Translations under genes and position numbers: made by a program
In this document: positions 26,213 through 35,493 of the stretch, in pieces
Layout of the letters: every line of letters starts with the position of its first letter
How positions within the stretch are numbered: position 1 is the first letter of the stretch
The notes under the pieces: model-generated
The model's database searches: none
Told to the model about the DNA's origin: nothing
The model's input: only the letters and a program-made list of their open reading frames with translations
Assembly (NCBI GenBank): GCA_021772915.1
Contig: JAJFLB010000018.1
Span: 341,415-405,414, forward strand
From: Gammaproteobacteria bacterium
GTDB lineage: Bacteria; Pseudomonadota; Gammaproteobacteria; Xanthomonadales; SZUA-36
DNA: 64,000 nt
Direction of reading: 5' to 3'

Positions 26213-26456
26213 GGGTCCCCCCCCGAGAAAGGGCATCAATAGTAACTCACAATGAAACTAGGTAGCGCATTATGCCAAACCTTGCGTCTGACTTCCGCAG
26301 AATCCTTATCCCAAAGCGGTCTTTTCCGCTCCTGGACTGGTATAAAAAAGAAGGTTAAAAGAACACTGGATCAGGATCTAGAATTCACAGCCGACCCGCG
26401 TGTCTCCGGGTTTTGTACTGCAATCAAAAACTCCGAATGCTAATACGCTTCCCTGG

Positions 26457-27047
26457 TTATATCGTGGGAGCCATGCGTTTTCTTAGTTCTTCCAGCAGTT
26501 TTTTGTTTTCCTCAACACTGTCACCACCTCCATAGGTAAATAATCCGGATGAAAACTTTCCACCAAAGGAAGTGGCAACGTTCAGAATCTGCACAACGGC
26601 ACTGGCGAATTGGTCCTGGTCCAACGGTGACAAAGGATGAATAAACACACCCCAGATTAACTTGTTGGCAACGGCATAGCGTGCGTCCAGGGCAGAATCG
26701 AAGTTGGCCTGTAACATACGCCGCATCAGCCCCGGATTTAATAATTTCTCCGGTCCAATGGGTGTGAACATTCTCATCCGGTCAGCCTTCTCGTCGAATA
26801 CCACCATGAAGGGTCGGTCCTGGAAAGTGAATTGCCAGACACTGCCTTCATGAGTCGCGTCAGCATCAAGCGTCCGAACGAGCTCTCCTAACCGGGCACC
26901 GGTCATCTTGCTGCCGTCTTTATCAATCTCGCCTTCACCCTGTTCCAGGTTCGGGGAGGGTACGGCAGGGATAGTGAAATCATCGGCTGACACAACTGTT
27001 GCCACGAACACAATCGCCACTGTCATAATTAATTTAGTGTTCATCAT
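26457..27047 (-). CDS. Small exported protein, YbjN/secretion-chaperone-like fold
   Basis: This protein of 196 residues has a signal peptide (LIMTVAIVFVATVVSA) and a body with DRPFMVVFDEKADRMRMFTPI and LMRRMLQANFDSALDARYAV. The order of strands and helices resembles the type III secretion chaperone / YbjN-like fold. That is a fold guess; no catalytic motif is seen. It is divergent from the ThDP enzyme gene, and a gap of about 240 bases (26213-26456) with no feature I can support separates it from the DUF481 gene. Confidence 0.55.
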   Translation of the reverse strand: MMNTKLIMTVAIVFVATVVSADDFTIPAVPSPNLEQGEGEIDKDGSKMTGARLGELVRTLDADATHEGSVWQFTFQDRPFMVVFDEKADRMRMFTPIGPEKLLNPGLMRRMLQANFDSALDARYAVANKLIWGVFIHPLSPLDQDQFASAVVQILNVATSFGGKFSSGLFTYGGGDSVEENKKLLEELRKRMAPTI

Positions 27048-27179
27048 TTTCTCTGCACATACCCACTGAATGTCGCGTCATCAATAGTATGCAGACCCTG
27101 ATTCAACCCTGTGGCTTTCACCTGCCGGTCTTTAACCGCATAATTACCGCTAATACCATTTGGCACGCTAAGGCTCGAA

Positions 27180-28913
27180 ATGAAAAAAACAGGCGCATGG
27201 TTGGTACGCTACGCCCTTGAACAAATAGGTGTGAAATACACTTTTGGTATTCCGGGGGTACACAACACTGAAATATATGATGAACTCCATCAATCGGAGC
27301 TGATCCACCCCGTGCTCGTCACCCACGAGGGCGGTGCAGCATTTATGGCCGACGCGATCAGCCGCACCTCAAACAGCATTGGTACCGTACTGATTGTCCC
27401 GGCAGCAGGGGTTACCCACGCCGCCAGTGGTATCGGTGAGGCATTTCTGGATGGTATTCCGATGCTGATCATCGCCGGTGGCATACGCACCGACAGTGAC
27501 AAAACCTACCAACTTCACGAGGTGGACCAGCACGCGCTGTTGGGCCCAATCACCAAGAGAACATTCAAGACTGAAACCCATGCAGATATTATTCCTGCCA
27601 TTTACGAAGCCTACTCCATTGCTACCAAAGGTGAGCCGGGACCCGTATTTGTCGAAGTGCCCGTCAACCTGCAACTGTTTCCGGGTGAGGTTCCAACGCC
27701 CCAGCCTTTCACCGCCACCGGGCAGACCCACGAGCTCGATTCGGCTGCAATTCAGCAGGCAGCAAAAAAGTTGTACGCCGCAGGGTATCCAGGGCTTTTT
27801 CTTGGCTGGGGTGCGGTACATGCCAGCGATGAAGCGGTAAAAGTTGCAGAGTTTCTGAATGCGCCGACGGCGACGACATTACAGGGCCTGAGCGCATTTC
27901 CCGCCAACAACGCACTGCATACCGGTATGGGCTTTGGTCCTGCCGCGGTTCCGGCTGCCGAAAATGCGTTCAAAAAATGTGATTGCATGCTGGCTGTTGG
28001 CACCCGTTTCAGTGAAATTGCTACCGGGAGTTTCGGTGTTGAACCACCCAAAGATCTGATCCATGTGGATATCAACCCCGATGTTTTTGGTGCCAATTAC
28101 GCCGCTGCCATTAGCATAGAGGGTGACTCGAAAGCTGTGTTGCAAGAACTCCTTCAAGCACTTTCGGAATTGGGGTCGCCCAAGTCGGACAACGCTGGCT
28201 TAAGCGCTGCCATCAAAAGCCAAAAACAAGCCTATACGGAAGAGTGGCTTCAGCATGACAGCAAGGGCCGGGTGAATCCTGCCCGGTTTTTTAACGAGCT
28301 GCGCCGTCAACTTGATGATGACGCTATCGTGGTGGCAGACGACGGCAATCACACTTTTCTCGCCGCCGAGCTCATGCCCATTCATCGCGCACGGGGTTTT
28401 ATCTCACCCACAGATTTCAATTGCATGGGGTACTGCACACCCGCAGTGACGGCAGCCAGGTTGGCCAATCCCGAAACGCAAGTCGTGGGTATCATCGGTG
28501 ACGGCGCATTCCTGATGACCTGCATGGAAACACTGACCGCTTCCTCGCTCGGTGTGGGTGGAATTTATTTTGTGTTTAGCGACGGCGAATTATCACAAAT
28601 TTCCCAGGCCCAGGAGATCCCTTATAACCGCAAAACCTGCTCGGTTCTGCACGCGCCAAAAATCCAAGGTGTAGCTGCTGCGACCGGCTGCGCATACATT
28701 GCCATCGAGGATGACCAGGCTTGTGAGCAGGGAATTAGTAAAGCTCTTGATTTTGCTGACAAAAACAAACCGGTAATCGTGGACGTTAACATTGACTATT
28801 CCAAACGTACGCGCTTCACCAAGGGCATCGTGAAGACCAATCTGAAGCGCTTTTCCATCGGCAACAAAGCCCGCTTTATTGGCCGTGCACTGTTCAGACG
28901 GGTGACGGGCTAG
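27180..28913 (+). CDS. ThDP-dependent enzyme, acetolactate-synthase-like
   Basis: This 577-residue three-domain ThDP enzyme has a pyrimidine-binding domain with the cofactor-activating Glu (VTHEGGAAFMADAIS), a central domain (about 190-340), and a pyrophosphate domain with GIIGDGAFLMTC. The usual second Asn of the Mg-binding motif (GDG...NN) is replaced by Asp (FSDGELS). This still can bind metal but separates it from acetolactate synthase proper. Candidates are 2-oxoacid decarboxylases or acyltransferases. AAGG six bases before the ATG supports the start. It leads a three-gene run with a DsbA-like protein and a methionine aminotransferase. Confidence 0.8.
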   Translation: MKKTGAWLVRYALEQIGVKYTFGIPGVHNTEIYDELHQSELIHPVLVTHEGGAAFMADAISRTSNSIGTVLIVPAAGVTHAASGIGEAFLDGIPMLIIAGGIRTDSDKTYQLHEVDQHALLGPITKRTFKTETHADIIPAIYEAYSIATKGEPGPVFVEVPVNLQLFPGEVPTPQPFTATGQTHELDSAAIQQAAKKLYAAGYPGLFLGWGAVHASDEAVKVAEFLNAPTATTLQGLSAFPANNALHTGMGFGPAAVPAAENAFKKCDCMLAVGTRFSEIATGSFGVEPPKDLIHVDINPDVFGANYAAAISIEGDSKAVLQELLQALSELGSPKSDNAGLSAAIKSQKQAYTEEWLQHDSKGRVNPARFFNELRRQLDDDAIVVADDGNHTFLAAELMPIHRARGFISPTDFNCMGYCTPAVTAARLANPETQVVGIIGDGAFLMTCMETLTASSLGVGGIYFVFSDGELSQISQAQEIPYNRKTCSVLHAPKIQGVAAATGCAYIAIEDDQACEQGISKALDFADKNKPVIVDVNIDYSKRTRFTKGIVKTNLKRFSIGNKARFIGRALFRRVTG

Positions 28914-28926
28914 CCCGGTCTAGTTG

Positions 28927-29547
28927 ATGGTGCAATCAACCAAACTCATTTATGCCCATGACCCCATGTGCAGTTGGTGCTGGGGCTTTAAGCCGACCTA
29001 CGAGAACTTGCTCAAGCTACTGCCGGATTCCATCGAAGTGGTTCGCTTGCTGGGCGGGCTTGCACCTGATTCAGGTGATCCAATGACCGAGGATATGCGC
29101 AACTACTTACAGCAGGCCTGGACAAAGATTACCGGCACCATTCCTGGTACCCGCTTTAATCATGATTTCTGGACCACCTGCCAACCACGGCGGTCCACGT
29201 GGCCAGCTTGCCGTGCGGTGATCGCTGCCCGCCGGCAGGGTCCGGAATTTGACCTGGCCATGACCACTGCCATCCAGGAGGGTTATTACCTGAACGCCAA
29301 GAACCCATCCGATGATTCCACCCTTATCGGGTTCGCGAAAGATCTGGGTCTCGACGAACTGGCTTTCGCAGAGCGTCTGAATTCAGAATCGACCCGGCAA
29401 CAACTTCAGCAGGAAATCAGCTTGACGCGTCAATTAGGTGTTCAGGGTTTTCCATCACTGGTAGTTTTAGACGGGGCCTCGGCACGTCCTGTCCAAATCA
29501 ACTATACCGATGCTGAACCGATGATGGACAGTATTAAAAAAGCTTGA
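28927..29547 (+). CDS. DsbA-family protein (FrnE-like, CSWC)
   Basis: This protein of about 206 residues has a thioredoxin-like fold. The active-site region is YAHDPMCSWCWGFKP, a CxxC motif (CSWC) of the DsbA/FrnE branch. The inserted helical domain includes RRSTWPACRAVIAARRQG, and the cis-Pro loop is GVQGFPSLVVL. No signal peptide, so a cytoplasmic oxidoreductase or isomerase. The ATG at 28927 follows a TTG at 28924. It lies directly downstream of the ThDP enzyme and upstream of the aminotransferase. Confidence 0.85.
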   Translation: MVQSTKLIYAHDPMCSWCWGFKPTYENLLKLLPDSIEVVRLLGGLAPDSGDPMTEDMRNYLQQAWTKITGTIPGTRFNHDFWTTCQPRRSTWPACRAVIAARRQGPEFDLAMTTAIQEGYYLNAKNPSDDSTLIGFAKDLGLDELAFAERLNSESTRQQLQQEISLTRQLGVQGFPSLVVLDGASARPVQINYTDAEPMMDSIKKA

Positions 29548-29593
29548 GCACATTCATGTTGCAAGTAGCGGGTAAAAAGCAGGAGTGAAGAAA

Positions 29594-30733
29594 TTGGAAA
29601 GTAAGTTGCCTGATGCCGGTACGACCATCTTTACCGTGATGTCCCGCATGGCGCAGGAGCAGGGCGCGATCAACCTGTCTCAGGGATTCCCGAACTTCGA
29701 TGGTCCGCAGGCTCTGCGTGACCGGGTGAGTTATCACCTCAACCACGGCCACAATCAGTATGCACCCCTGGCAGGCGTGCCTGAACTGACCGAGCAGATC
29801 GCAAAAAAAGTTTTGGATCTATACTCGCGCCCTATAGATCCGCAACGAGAACTTGTGGTCACACCGGGTGCAACCGAGGCGATTTACTGTGCTGTGACCG
29901 CCGTCGTCCACCCGGGAGACGAGGTCATCGTGCTGGACCCGGCCTATGATACATACGCGCCCTGTGTGCAACTCAATGGTGGTATCACCCGCCATATCCC
30001 AATGCATTATCCGGACTTCCGAATTAACTGGAATCAGGTAAAGGACGCGATCAACACCAAAACACGTCTGATCATGCTGAACATGCCGCACAATCCTTCC
30101 GGCAGCAATTGGTCAGAAAACGATATTGAATGTCTGCGAGATATTGTCCAGGGAACGGATATCAGCCTGCTGTCTGACGAGGTCTATGAGCACATTGTTT
30201 TTGATTCGCACCCACACCACAGCCTGTTGCGTTACGCGGATCTTGCCGAACGCAGCTTTAGCATTTTCTCGTTTGGCAAAACCTATCACACCACCGGCTG
30301 GCGGGTCGGCTATTGCATTGCCCCAAAGCACCTGATGCAAGAATTTCTCAGGGTTCACCAGTTCATCAATTTCAGCACCAATACACCGATGCAGTTTGCA
30401 CTGGCTGATTTCTTGCGTGATTGTCCGCAACACCATCTGGCGTTGGGTGGTTTCTACCAACGCAAACGGGATCTTTTTTGTGAGTTGTTACAGGCATCCC
30501 GGCTTCGCTTTACACCTTCGGCAGGAACTTTTTTCCAGTTGGCGGATTACAGCGAGATCAGCGATGAAGTTGACACCGAATTCGTCGCCCGACTCACCCG
30601 TGAACACAAAGTCGCCGCGATACCGGTCTCGGTATTCTACGCGGCACCACCCGACCAACGTGTGATCCGGTTTTGCTTCGCCAAGGATGAACAGACACTT
30701 CGCCGGGCCGCCGAACGGCTGGCCGCAATCTAA
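29594..30733 (+). CDS. Methionine/aromatic aminotransferase (YbdL-like)
   Basis: This PLP aminotransferase of about 379 residues closely follows E. coli YbdL: SKLPDAGTTIFTVMSRMA, AINLSQGFPNFDGP, NMPHNPSGSNW, and SIFSFGKTYHTTGWRVGY with the PLP-binding Lys; RFCFAKDE carries the substrate Arg. It would use methionine, Phe or Tyr and feed 2-oxo-4-methylthiobutyrate to glutamine cycling. A TTG start at 29594 is preferred: AGGAG sits eight bases upstream, while for the GTG at 29585 the same AGGA abuts the codon. The TTG start also matches YbdL-type N-termini. Confidence 0.88.
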   Translation: MESKLPDAGTTIFTVMSRMAQEQGAINLSQGFPNFDGPQALRDRVSYHLNHGHNQYAPLAGVPELTEQIAKKVLDLYSRPIDPQRELVVTPGATEAIYCAVTAVVHPGDEVIVLDPAYDTYAPCVQLNGGITRHIPMHYPDFRINWNQVKDAINTKTRLIMLNMPHNPSGSNWSENDIECLRDIVQGTDISLLSDEVYEHIVFDSHPHHSLLRYADLAERSFSIFSFGKTYHTTGWRVGYCIAPKHLMQEFLRVHQFINFSTNTPMQFALADFLRDCPQHHLALGGFYQRKRDLFCELLQASRLRFTPSAGTFFQLADYSEISDEVDTEFVARLTREHKVAAIPVSVFYAAPPDQRVIRFCFAKDEQTLRRAAERLAAI

Positions 30734-30783
30734 TCCGGGTATTGAGCCCCATTCTTATTTCCCGCTACCCACGTCGTATCCCG

Positions 30784-31722
30784 CTAACGTTCCTGCGCAT
30801 AAAGGCGAGTTATGAATTCCGTCGCATTCGGGTAAGTTTCAATCCAACGCTCCACATCGGCTCTCATCGGTGCCGGCATACGCTCCAGGTCGAATCGCTC
30901 CGCTTCAGCTACCCCACGTCCAAACTCCGCCGGTTGCAACCACAGGGCCGAAAGTGAGGCAAAAGTGATATCCACATAATCGATGGGTTCCCCACCCAAA
31001 ATAGAGGCCCGTTCAGCAACAAACAAACCATCAATTTTCGCCAGCAATGCTTCGATATGCTTAACGGCCTTGGCGTATTGTGCATCTGAAATGCTGAACG
31101 CTTTACGTAATAAGCCAGCCAGTACCGGGTAACAGACACGCACCGCGTAACGCTGCCACGCCGGAATGACGGGGTTGTAACAACCCCAGGCGTTCTGGGT
31201 CAGATCACGGTCGTCGAGAATGTGGTAGTAGACCCAAACCTGTAAATTGACACCGTAGCGGTCGAGTTCCTGCTCCAGTTCAAGCCGCTCCCGGGTCGGC
31301 TCAAGAAACGCGGCAGCCTCGCCACACTCAGTTGCATATGCACCCCACAGGTAGCGAAGAATCTCGGGAGAATTACCGATCGTTGAGCGTACCGTGCCGG
31401 TGCGGATTTTTAGCTGGGGTACGGTTCGTCCGGTAAAAAATACACCCAGAACACCCGCCGCCTGACGCTCGGTGTAAGCAACGCCAAGTCGATCCATACA
31501 CCAGCGGACCTTCTCAACAAAATGGCTGGCGGTAATGGTTTCCAATTCAAGGTCAGGAACTTTTGCGGGGGCAAGAATCCCACTCAGGGTAATGGCCCAA
31601 CGCCACACAAGGGCAACAGTGACCAGCGCGACAGCACCCGCTGTTGAAATTCCAAACCACGCCACCACGACGGGTAGCAGAAAAAGAAAAAAAGCGTGTA
31701 TCAGTAATCGCCTGCCGGTCAT
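30784..31722 (-). CDS. Membrane-anchored glutathione S-transferase
   Basis: This 312-residue protein has two N-terminal membrane helices (about 6-48) followed by a GST domain. The thioredoxin-like part is ELETITASHFVEKVRWCMDRLGVAYTE with RTVPQLKIRTGTVRSTIGNSPEILRYL, which gives the glutathione site; the C-terminal helical domain follows to residue 312. Most GSTs are soluble, so the anchor is unusual. Convergent with the aminotransferase gene. A MAPEG gene near 39.4 kb suggests glutathione chemistry is important in this organism. Confidence 0.8.
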   Translation of the reverse strand: MTGRRLLIHAFFLFLLPVVVAWFGISTAGAVALVTVALVWRWAITLSGILAPAKVPDLELETITASHFVEKVRWCMDRLGVAYTERQAAGVLGVFFTGRTVPQLKIRTGTVRSTIGNSPEILRYLWGAYATECGEAAAFLEPTRERLELEQELDRYGVNLQVWVYYHILDDRDLTQNAWGCYNPVIPAWQRYAVRVCYPVLAGLLRKAFSISDAQYAKAVKHIEALLAKIDGLFVAERASILGGEPIDYVDITFASLSALWLQPAEFGRGVAEAERFDLERMPAPMRADVERWIETYPNATEFITRLYAQER

Positions 31723-31750
31723 GCGGGCATCTTACATTACCTGGGCAAGT

Positions 31751-31793
31751 GGCGGACTCAAAATCCGCGTGTCGGTGGTTTTGTTCCAATGTG
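31751..31793 (+). pseudogene. tRNA-Leu-like relic (anticodon arm CAA)
   Basis: GCGGA-CTCAAAA-TCCGC (31752-31768) is a perfect five-base anticodon stem with a seven-base loop whose anticodon would be CAA (leucine), bounded by the sequence normally seen in tRNA-Leu. Next comes GTGTCGGTGG (31769-31778), which resembles a decayed T-arm. The D-arm, long variable arm and acceptor stem are missing, so it is not functional. It may be a scar of integration at a tRNA-Leu gene. Confidence 0.35.
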
Positions 31794-31822
31794 CAGGGGA
31801 GCATCGGTGTCATAAGCCATGG

Positions 31823-31927
31823 GTGGCCGAGAGCGATCACCTCTGGCCACCAGTGTTTTCAACTTCCAATCCGAGGACATGGGTAAGGTGCCAGAGATTT
31901 GCTCTGGCCACTTATCTTCTGGCACCT
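31823..31927. repeat. Two REP-like hairpins in tandem
   Basis: Hairpin one: GTGGCC-g-AGAG (31823-31833) pairs with CTCTGGCCAC (31841-31850). Hairpin two: GCCAGAG-ATTTG-CTCTGGC (31889-31908). Both end with CTCTGGCCAC (31841-31850 and 31902-31911). An outer pair AGGTGCCAGA (31886-31895) / TCTGGCACCT (31918-31927) can also fold, an alternative to hairpin two. Gene-free DNA with repeated palindromes of this size is typical of REP elements; the 31723-32078 gap holds no gene. Confidence 0.6.
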
Positions 31928-32078
31928 GACTCTGACCTCTTACCTATTCAGCACTGATACCAAGCTGCCACTGTAAGAATTCCGGATCATGTCGGGTCAG
32001 CTATGCTGGACGGTCGAAAACATGCTGGTGTTTTAGTTCGGGATGAACACCTACGGTATTGTAGATGGGGAGAAATCA

Positions 32079-34577
32079 ATGCGCCACACGGGTTCAAAGC
32101 GTTGCTACGAGCAGCATACGAGCTACCTGTTATTCGCCATTTACATTTTGTGCCTGGCAGTTGGTTTTGTGCCTTTGCGGGCCACGGCGCAAAGCCCGCC
32201 GGTTCTGTTTGAGGACGTTTCTGACCGCATACCGTTTCTACACCATAGTGTTGACGCCGGCGGCGACGGCCTCGCCGGCGCGGCCTGGTTCGATTTTGAC
32301 ATCGATGGCGATCTCGATCTGTTCTTACCCAATGGTAAAAACAGCACCAATGCACTGTTCAGAAACAACGCGGACGGTACTTTCAGCAATATTGCAAAGG
32401 ATGCCGGCGTCGAAAACGGGCTGGGAAATTCAGCTGCTGTGGCTGCGGACTTTGACAACGATGGCTGGCCGGACCTGTTCCTGACAGGAGAAGGCGGCAG
32501 CCTGCAGGGTACGGCACAGGCCCCGCTGCATTTGTTCCGCAACACACGCGACGGTAAATTCGAGGATGTCACACCCGGTTCCGGCCTGCAGGCACCACCG
32601 ACCCACCTCGCCGCATCCGCCGCGGATATAGATAACGATGGACTTGTCGATATCTTCATCTCGGCGCCTGGAAGCCTCGCACTGAAGGTCAATCATCAAA
32701 ACCGCATGTACAGAAACCTGGGCAACTTTCGGTTTGAAGACGTCAGTGCGCAATCCGGATTGAATACCCAGCTTGGGGCGTGCGCGACCATGTTCGCAGA
32801 TTACGACAACGATGGCTGGCAGGATCTGTTTGTTGCCACCTGTAATGACAAATTGATTCGTAATACACCGCTGGAGCTATTCAGAAACAACGGTGACGGA
32901 ACATTTACCGAACGTGCACAACAGGCCGGTTTGGCCCGAGGGGGTTTGTGGATGGGTCTATGTGGTTCAGATTATGACCGCGATGGTGATTTTGATATCT
33001 TTGTCACCAATACCGGTCCCGCTTCGGGGGGCGGGCAGGCCCACGCCTTATGGCGCAACAATGGAAATGGCACCTTTACCGACGTGGCGCTTTTTGCCGG
33101 TGTTGCGGATCTGAGGTTTGGATGGGGCTGCACGTTTTCGGATTTTGACAATGACGGTCTCGATGACCTGTTCTTTACCGGCTCTCTGGTCAGCGTTTGT
33201 CCACCACAAGCACCGGCCATTCAGGGTTCTGCCTGCCTGGCACTCAACCTCATTGGTCCCGGACTTGGCAACCGTGGTTCGCTTCTGTTCAATGATGGCA
33301 AGGGCAGGTTCGTCAACCATTCAGGATCACTGCCGGTCAATATGGAGCGCATGTATTCGTCGGGAGTCGCGGCCGGGGACTTCGATAACGACGGAGCCAC
33401 CGATCTGGTCATCGCCGTCGAGGGTGTTCCCGCAATCGGTAATGTTGCCGCCACACCGGCCCAGCCTGTTTTGCTGAGAAATGAGGGGTCGGGTAATAAC
33501 TGGCTGGATGTCAAATTACTGGGCCGCGGTTTGAACCGGTCGGCAATCGGCGCCCGGGTGACACTCAGCAGTGGCGATGAAACGCAGATAAAGGAAATCC
33601 GTGCGGGGTCTGGACACCTTTCACAACACAGCCAGGTACTGCACTTCGGCCTGGGGGCCAATGGGGTTGCCGATACCCTGAACATCCGCTGGCCGGACGG
33701 CACCGAGGAGGTGCTCAGCGAAGTGGACGTAAACCGTACGCTGAACGTAGAGCAAGGCCGGGGCGAACGGGTCGTGGATTGGGCCCAAACGGGTGCCTAT
33801 TTCGATGTCTCCCGCGATGGTGAAGGTATTTTCCTTGAAGTACTGGACGGCGGCCTGGTAGTGCTGGCCATGTTCACCTTCTCCCCGGATGGTAAGGATT
33901 CAGCCTGGCTCCTTGGTGTGGGTCGGATTGAGCATCAACGCATTATCGTGGACGAATTACAGATGACCGCTGGTGGAAAGTTTGGGGCAGCATTCGACGC
34001 CGATGCCATCGAGCGTATTTCGGTAGGCAGCCTGACGATCGACTTTCCCGTCTGCCTGACCGCCACCGTACCCGGCAGATTCAACTACCAGGGCAATGGT
34101 ACCGGTGGTTTTGAAAACCTCGAAGTAGCGTTAACCCGGCTGACCCTACCATTTGATTGTGACGACCGCTCACCACCTGACGGAGCGACCACTTTATCCG
34201 GGTCATATTTTGACCCGGACCGATCCGGTGAAGGCATATTTGTAGAGATCCTGCCTGATTCATCAGTGGTGCTCATCTGGTACACCTATGACGGGGCCGG
34301 CAACCAGTTCTGGACCTTTGGAACGGGCACCCTTGAGAACGGCAGGGTGGAAATCGATGCGCTGTACCCGGCACAAAAGGCCGCATTTGGTAGCGGGTTT
34401 GACCCAGGCGACGTAAGTCTTGAGTCCTGGGGCACTCTGGTCGTCGAGTTCCATGACTGCAATAACCTCAAGCTGAGCTACGACGCCATAGCACCATTCG
34501 GCACAGGCGAGCTCGAATACACACGCCTGACCCGAATTTCAGGTACGAATTGCTTCGATCCTGTAGGGGCGCAATGA
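32079..34577 (+). CDS. Exported FG-GAP/VCBS repeat protein with ASPIC/UnbV domain (CRTAC1-like)
   Basis: This secreted protein of about 832 residues has a signal peptide (YLLFAIYILCLAVGFVPLRATA) and seven FG-GAP blades of the form DFDNDGWPDLFL, each with a calcium-binding DxDxDGxxD loop. An ASPIC/UnbV segment follows (IGARVTLSSGDETQIKEIRAGSG, DTLNIRWPDGTEEVL). The last 270 residues hold two related copies of another domain (YFDVSRDGEGIFLEVL and YFDPDRSGEGIFVEIL). Such beta-propellers bind ligands or other proteins at the surface. The ATG at 32079 has GGGGAG seven bases upstream; the frame is open back to 32043. Confidence 0.85.
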   Translation: MRHTGSKRCYEQHTSYLLFAIYILCLAVGFVPLRATAQSPPVLFEDVSDRIPFLHHSVDAGGDGLAGAAWFDFDIDGDLDLFLPNGKNSTNALFRNNADGTFSNIAKDAGVENGLGNSAAVAADFDNDGWPDLFLTGEGGSLQGTAQAPLHLFRNTRDGKFEDVTPGSGLQAPPTHLAASAADIDNDGLVDIFISAPGSLALKVNHQNRMYRNLGNFRFEDVSAQSGLNTQLGACATMFADYDNDGWQDLFVATCNDKLIRNTPLELFRNNGDGTFTERAQQAGLARGGLWMGLCGSDYDRDGDFDIFVTNTGPASGGGQAHALWRNNGNGTFTDVALFAGVADLRFGWGCTFSDFDNDGLDDLFFTGSLVSVCPPQAPAIQGSACLALNLIGPGLGNRGSLLFNDGKGRFVNHSGSLPVNMERMYSSGVAAGDFDNDGATDLVIAVEGVPAIGNVAATPAQPVLLRNEGSGNNWLDVKLLGRGLNRSAIGARVTLSSGDETQIKEIRAGSGHLSQHSQVLHFGLGANGVADTLNIRWPDGTEEVLSEVDVNRTLNVEQGRGERVVDWAQTGAYFDVSRDGEGIFLEVLDGGLVVLAMFTFSPDGKDSAWLLGVGRIEHQRIIVDELQMTAGGKFGAAFDADAIERISVGSLTIDFPVCLTATVPGRFNYQGNGTGGFENLEVALTRLTLPFDCDDRSPPDGATTLSGSYFDPDRSGEGIFVEILPDSSVVLIWYTYDGAGNQFWTFGTGTLENGRVEIDALYPAQKAAFGSGFDPGDVSLESWGTLVVEFHDCNNLKLSYDAIAPFGTGELEYTRLTRISGTNCFDPVGAQ

Positions 34578-34650
34578 CCAATTCCATTTAATTTCTTTTT
34601 GCGATGCCGAAATTGATGAGTGCATTTAGTGGGTGCCCCTTTACCGGTTG

Positions 34651-34881
34651 TTAACAGGTCTTGTAGGTGAACTTGTCATTGACAACTTCCACAAACAGGA
34701 TGGATGCCTGCGTTTCTACAGTATCTGTGACGCCAAGTGGTTGGTAGGTAGCAATCCATCCGGAATCATCATTAATTACCCATCGCAAGCCAGCCGGAGA
34801 TGAATGTTCGTTGTCAGTCAAGTCACTCAATTCCCCGACTAGCGCAAAGACGCCAACGTCACGCTTTAACGCTACTTGGTA
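34651..34881 (-). pseudogene. Coding remnant without start codon
   Basis: A 76-codon minus-strand frame, ending at a TAA (34651-34653), has no ATG, GTG or TTG near its 5' end and is bounded upstream by a stop at 34882. Its product (for example VGVFALVGELSDLT, RWVINDDSGWIATYQPLG, ILFVEVVNDKF) looks like the C-terminus of an exported or structural protein. It is probably a relic of a larger gene. Nothing else is seen in the 34578-35004 gap. Confidence 0.3.
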
Positions 34882-35004
34882 TTAGCATTTGAAGAACTCT
34901 CACAACCAGACCATCCTCATCCTGCAGTACAGCTTTTGTGCCCGCTGGTCAGAACGCATTGTTCGGCATCCCGTGTGGTAAAGTGGGGTTTTAAGGAGAC
35001 CGAA

Positions 35005-35388
35005 ATGAAAAACGCAGACCGCATGGTAGGCGTTCTGGCTACAGCGGCCACATTCGCCTATTGTTGGGCGATCTGGTGGGTTGCAGGTCTGTTCAGTAGT
35101 GTTGTACCCCAAAGCAACGGTAGTTATGAAGCATCAATGTTGTCGGTTGTGCTGTTGGCACCCATAGAAGGTACATTTTGGCTTAAGGTGATTCATTGGC
35201 AGATATTGGCCGTGGCACTGCTGGTTCTTGCGCTCAAGTCGTCCTCTGGCAGCAGTAACTCTGCAACCGCCAACACAAAAATGCACTTCCCGATGGTGGC
35301 ACATGCGTTTTACCTGATGTCTATCTGTTGCCTGCATGTAGTGGGCATGCTGGCATCTGTAGTTTCAGTTGATTATGTAATTAATTAG
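35005..35388 (+). CDS. Small three-helix membrane protein of unknown function
   Basis: This protein of 127 residues has three or four hydrophobic helices (VGVLATAATFAYCWAIWWVAG, IHWQILAVALLVLALK, YLMSICCLHVVGMLAS). The ATG at 35005 has AAGGAGA six bases upstream; a longer frame to 34876 has no such site and overlaps the remnant. No motif points to a function. Confidence 0.6.
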   Translation: MKNADRMVGVLATAATFAYCWAIWWVAGLFSSVVPQSNGSYEASMLSVVLLAPIEGTFWLKVIHWQILAVALLVLALKSSSGSSNSATANTKMHFPMVAHAFYLMSICCLHVVGMLASVVSVDYVIN

Positions 35389-35493
35389 CTTAGGACAAGC
35401 CATCAGCACGTAGAGGGGCTCCTCGGTGACGCGCCATTCATACAAATTTGCTTGCTGAGACTTAGATACGAGCATGACAACGATGGAAACACC

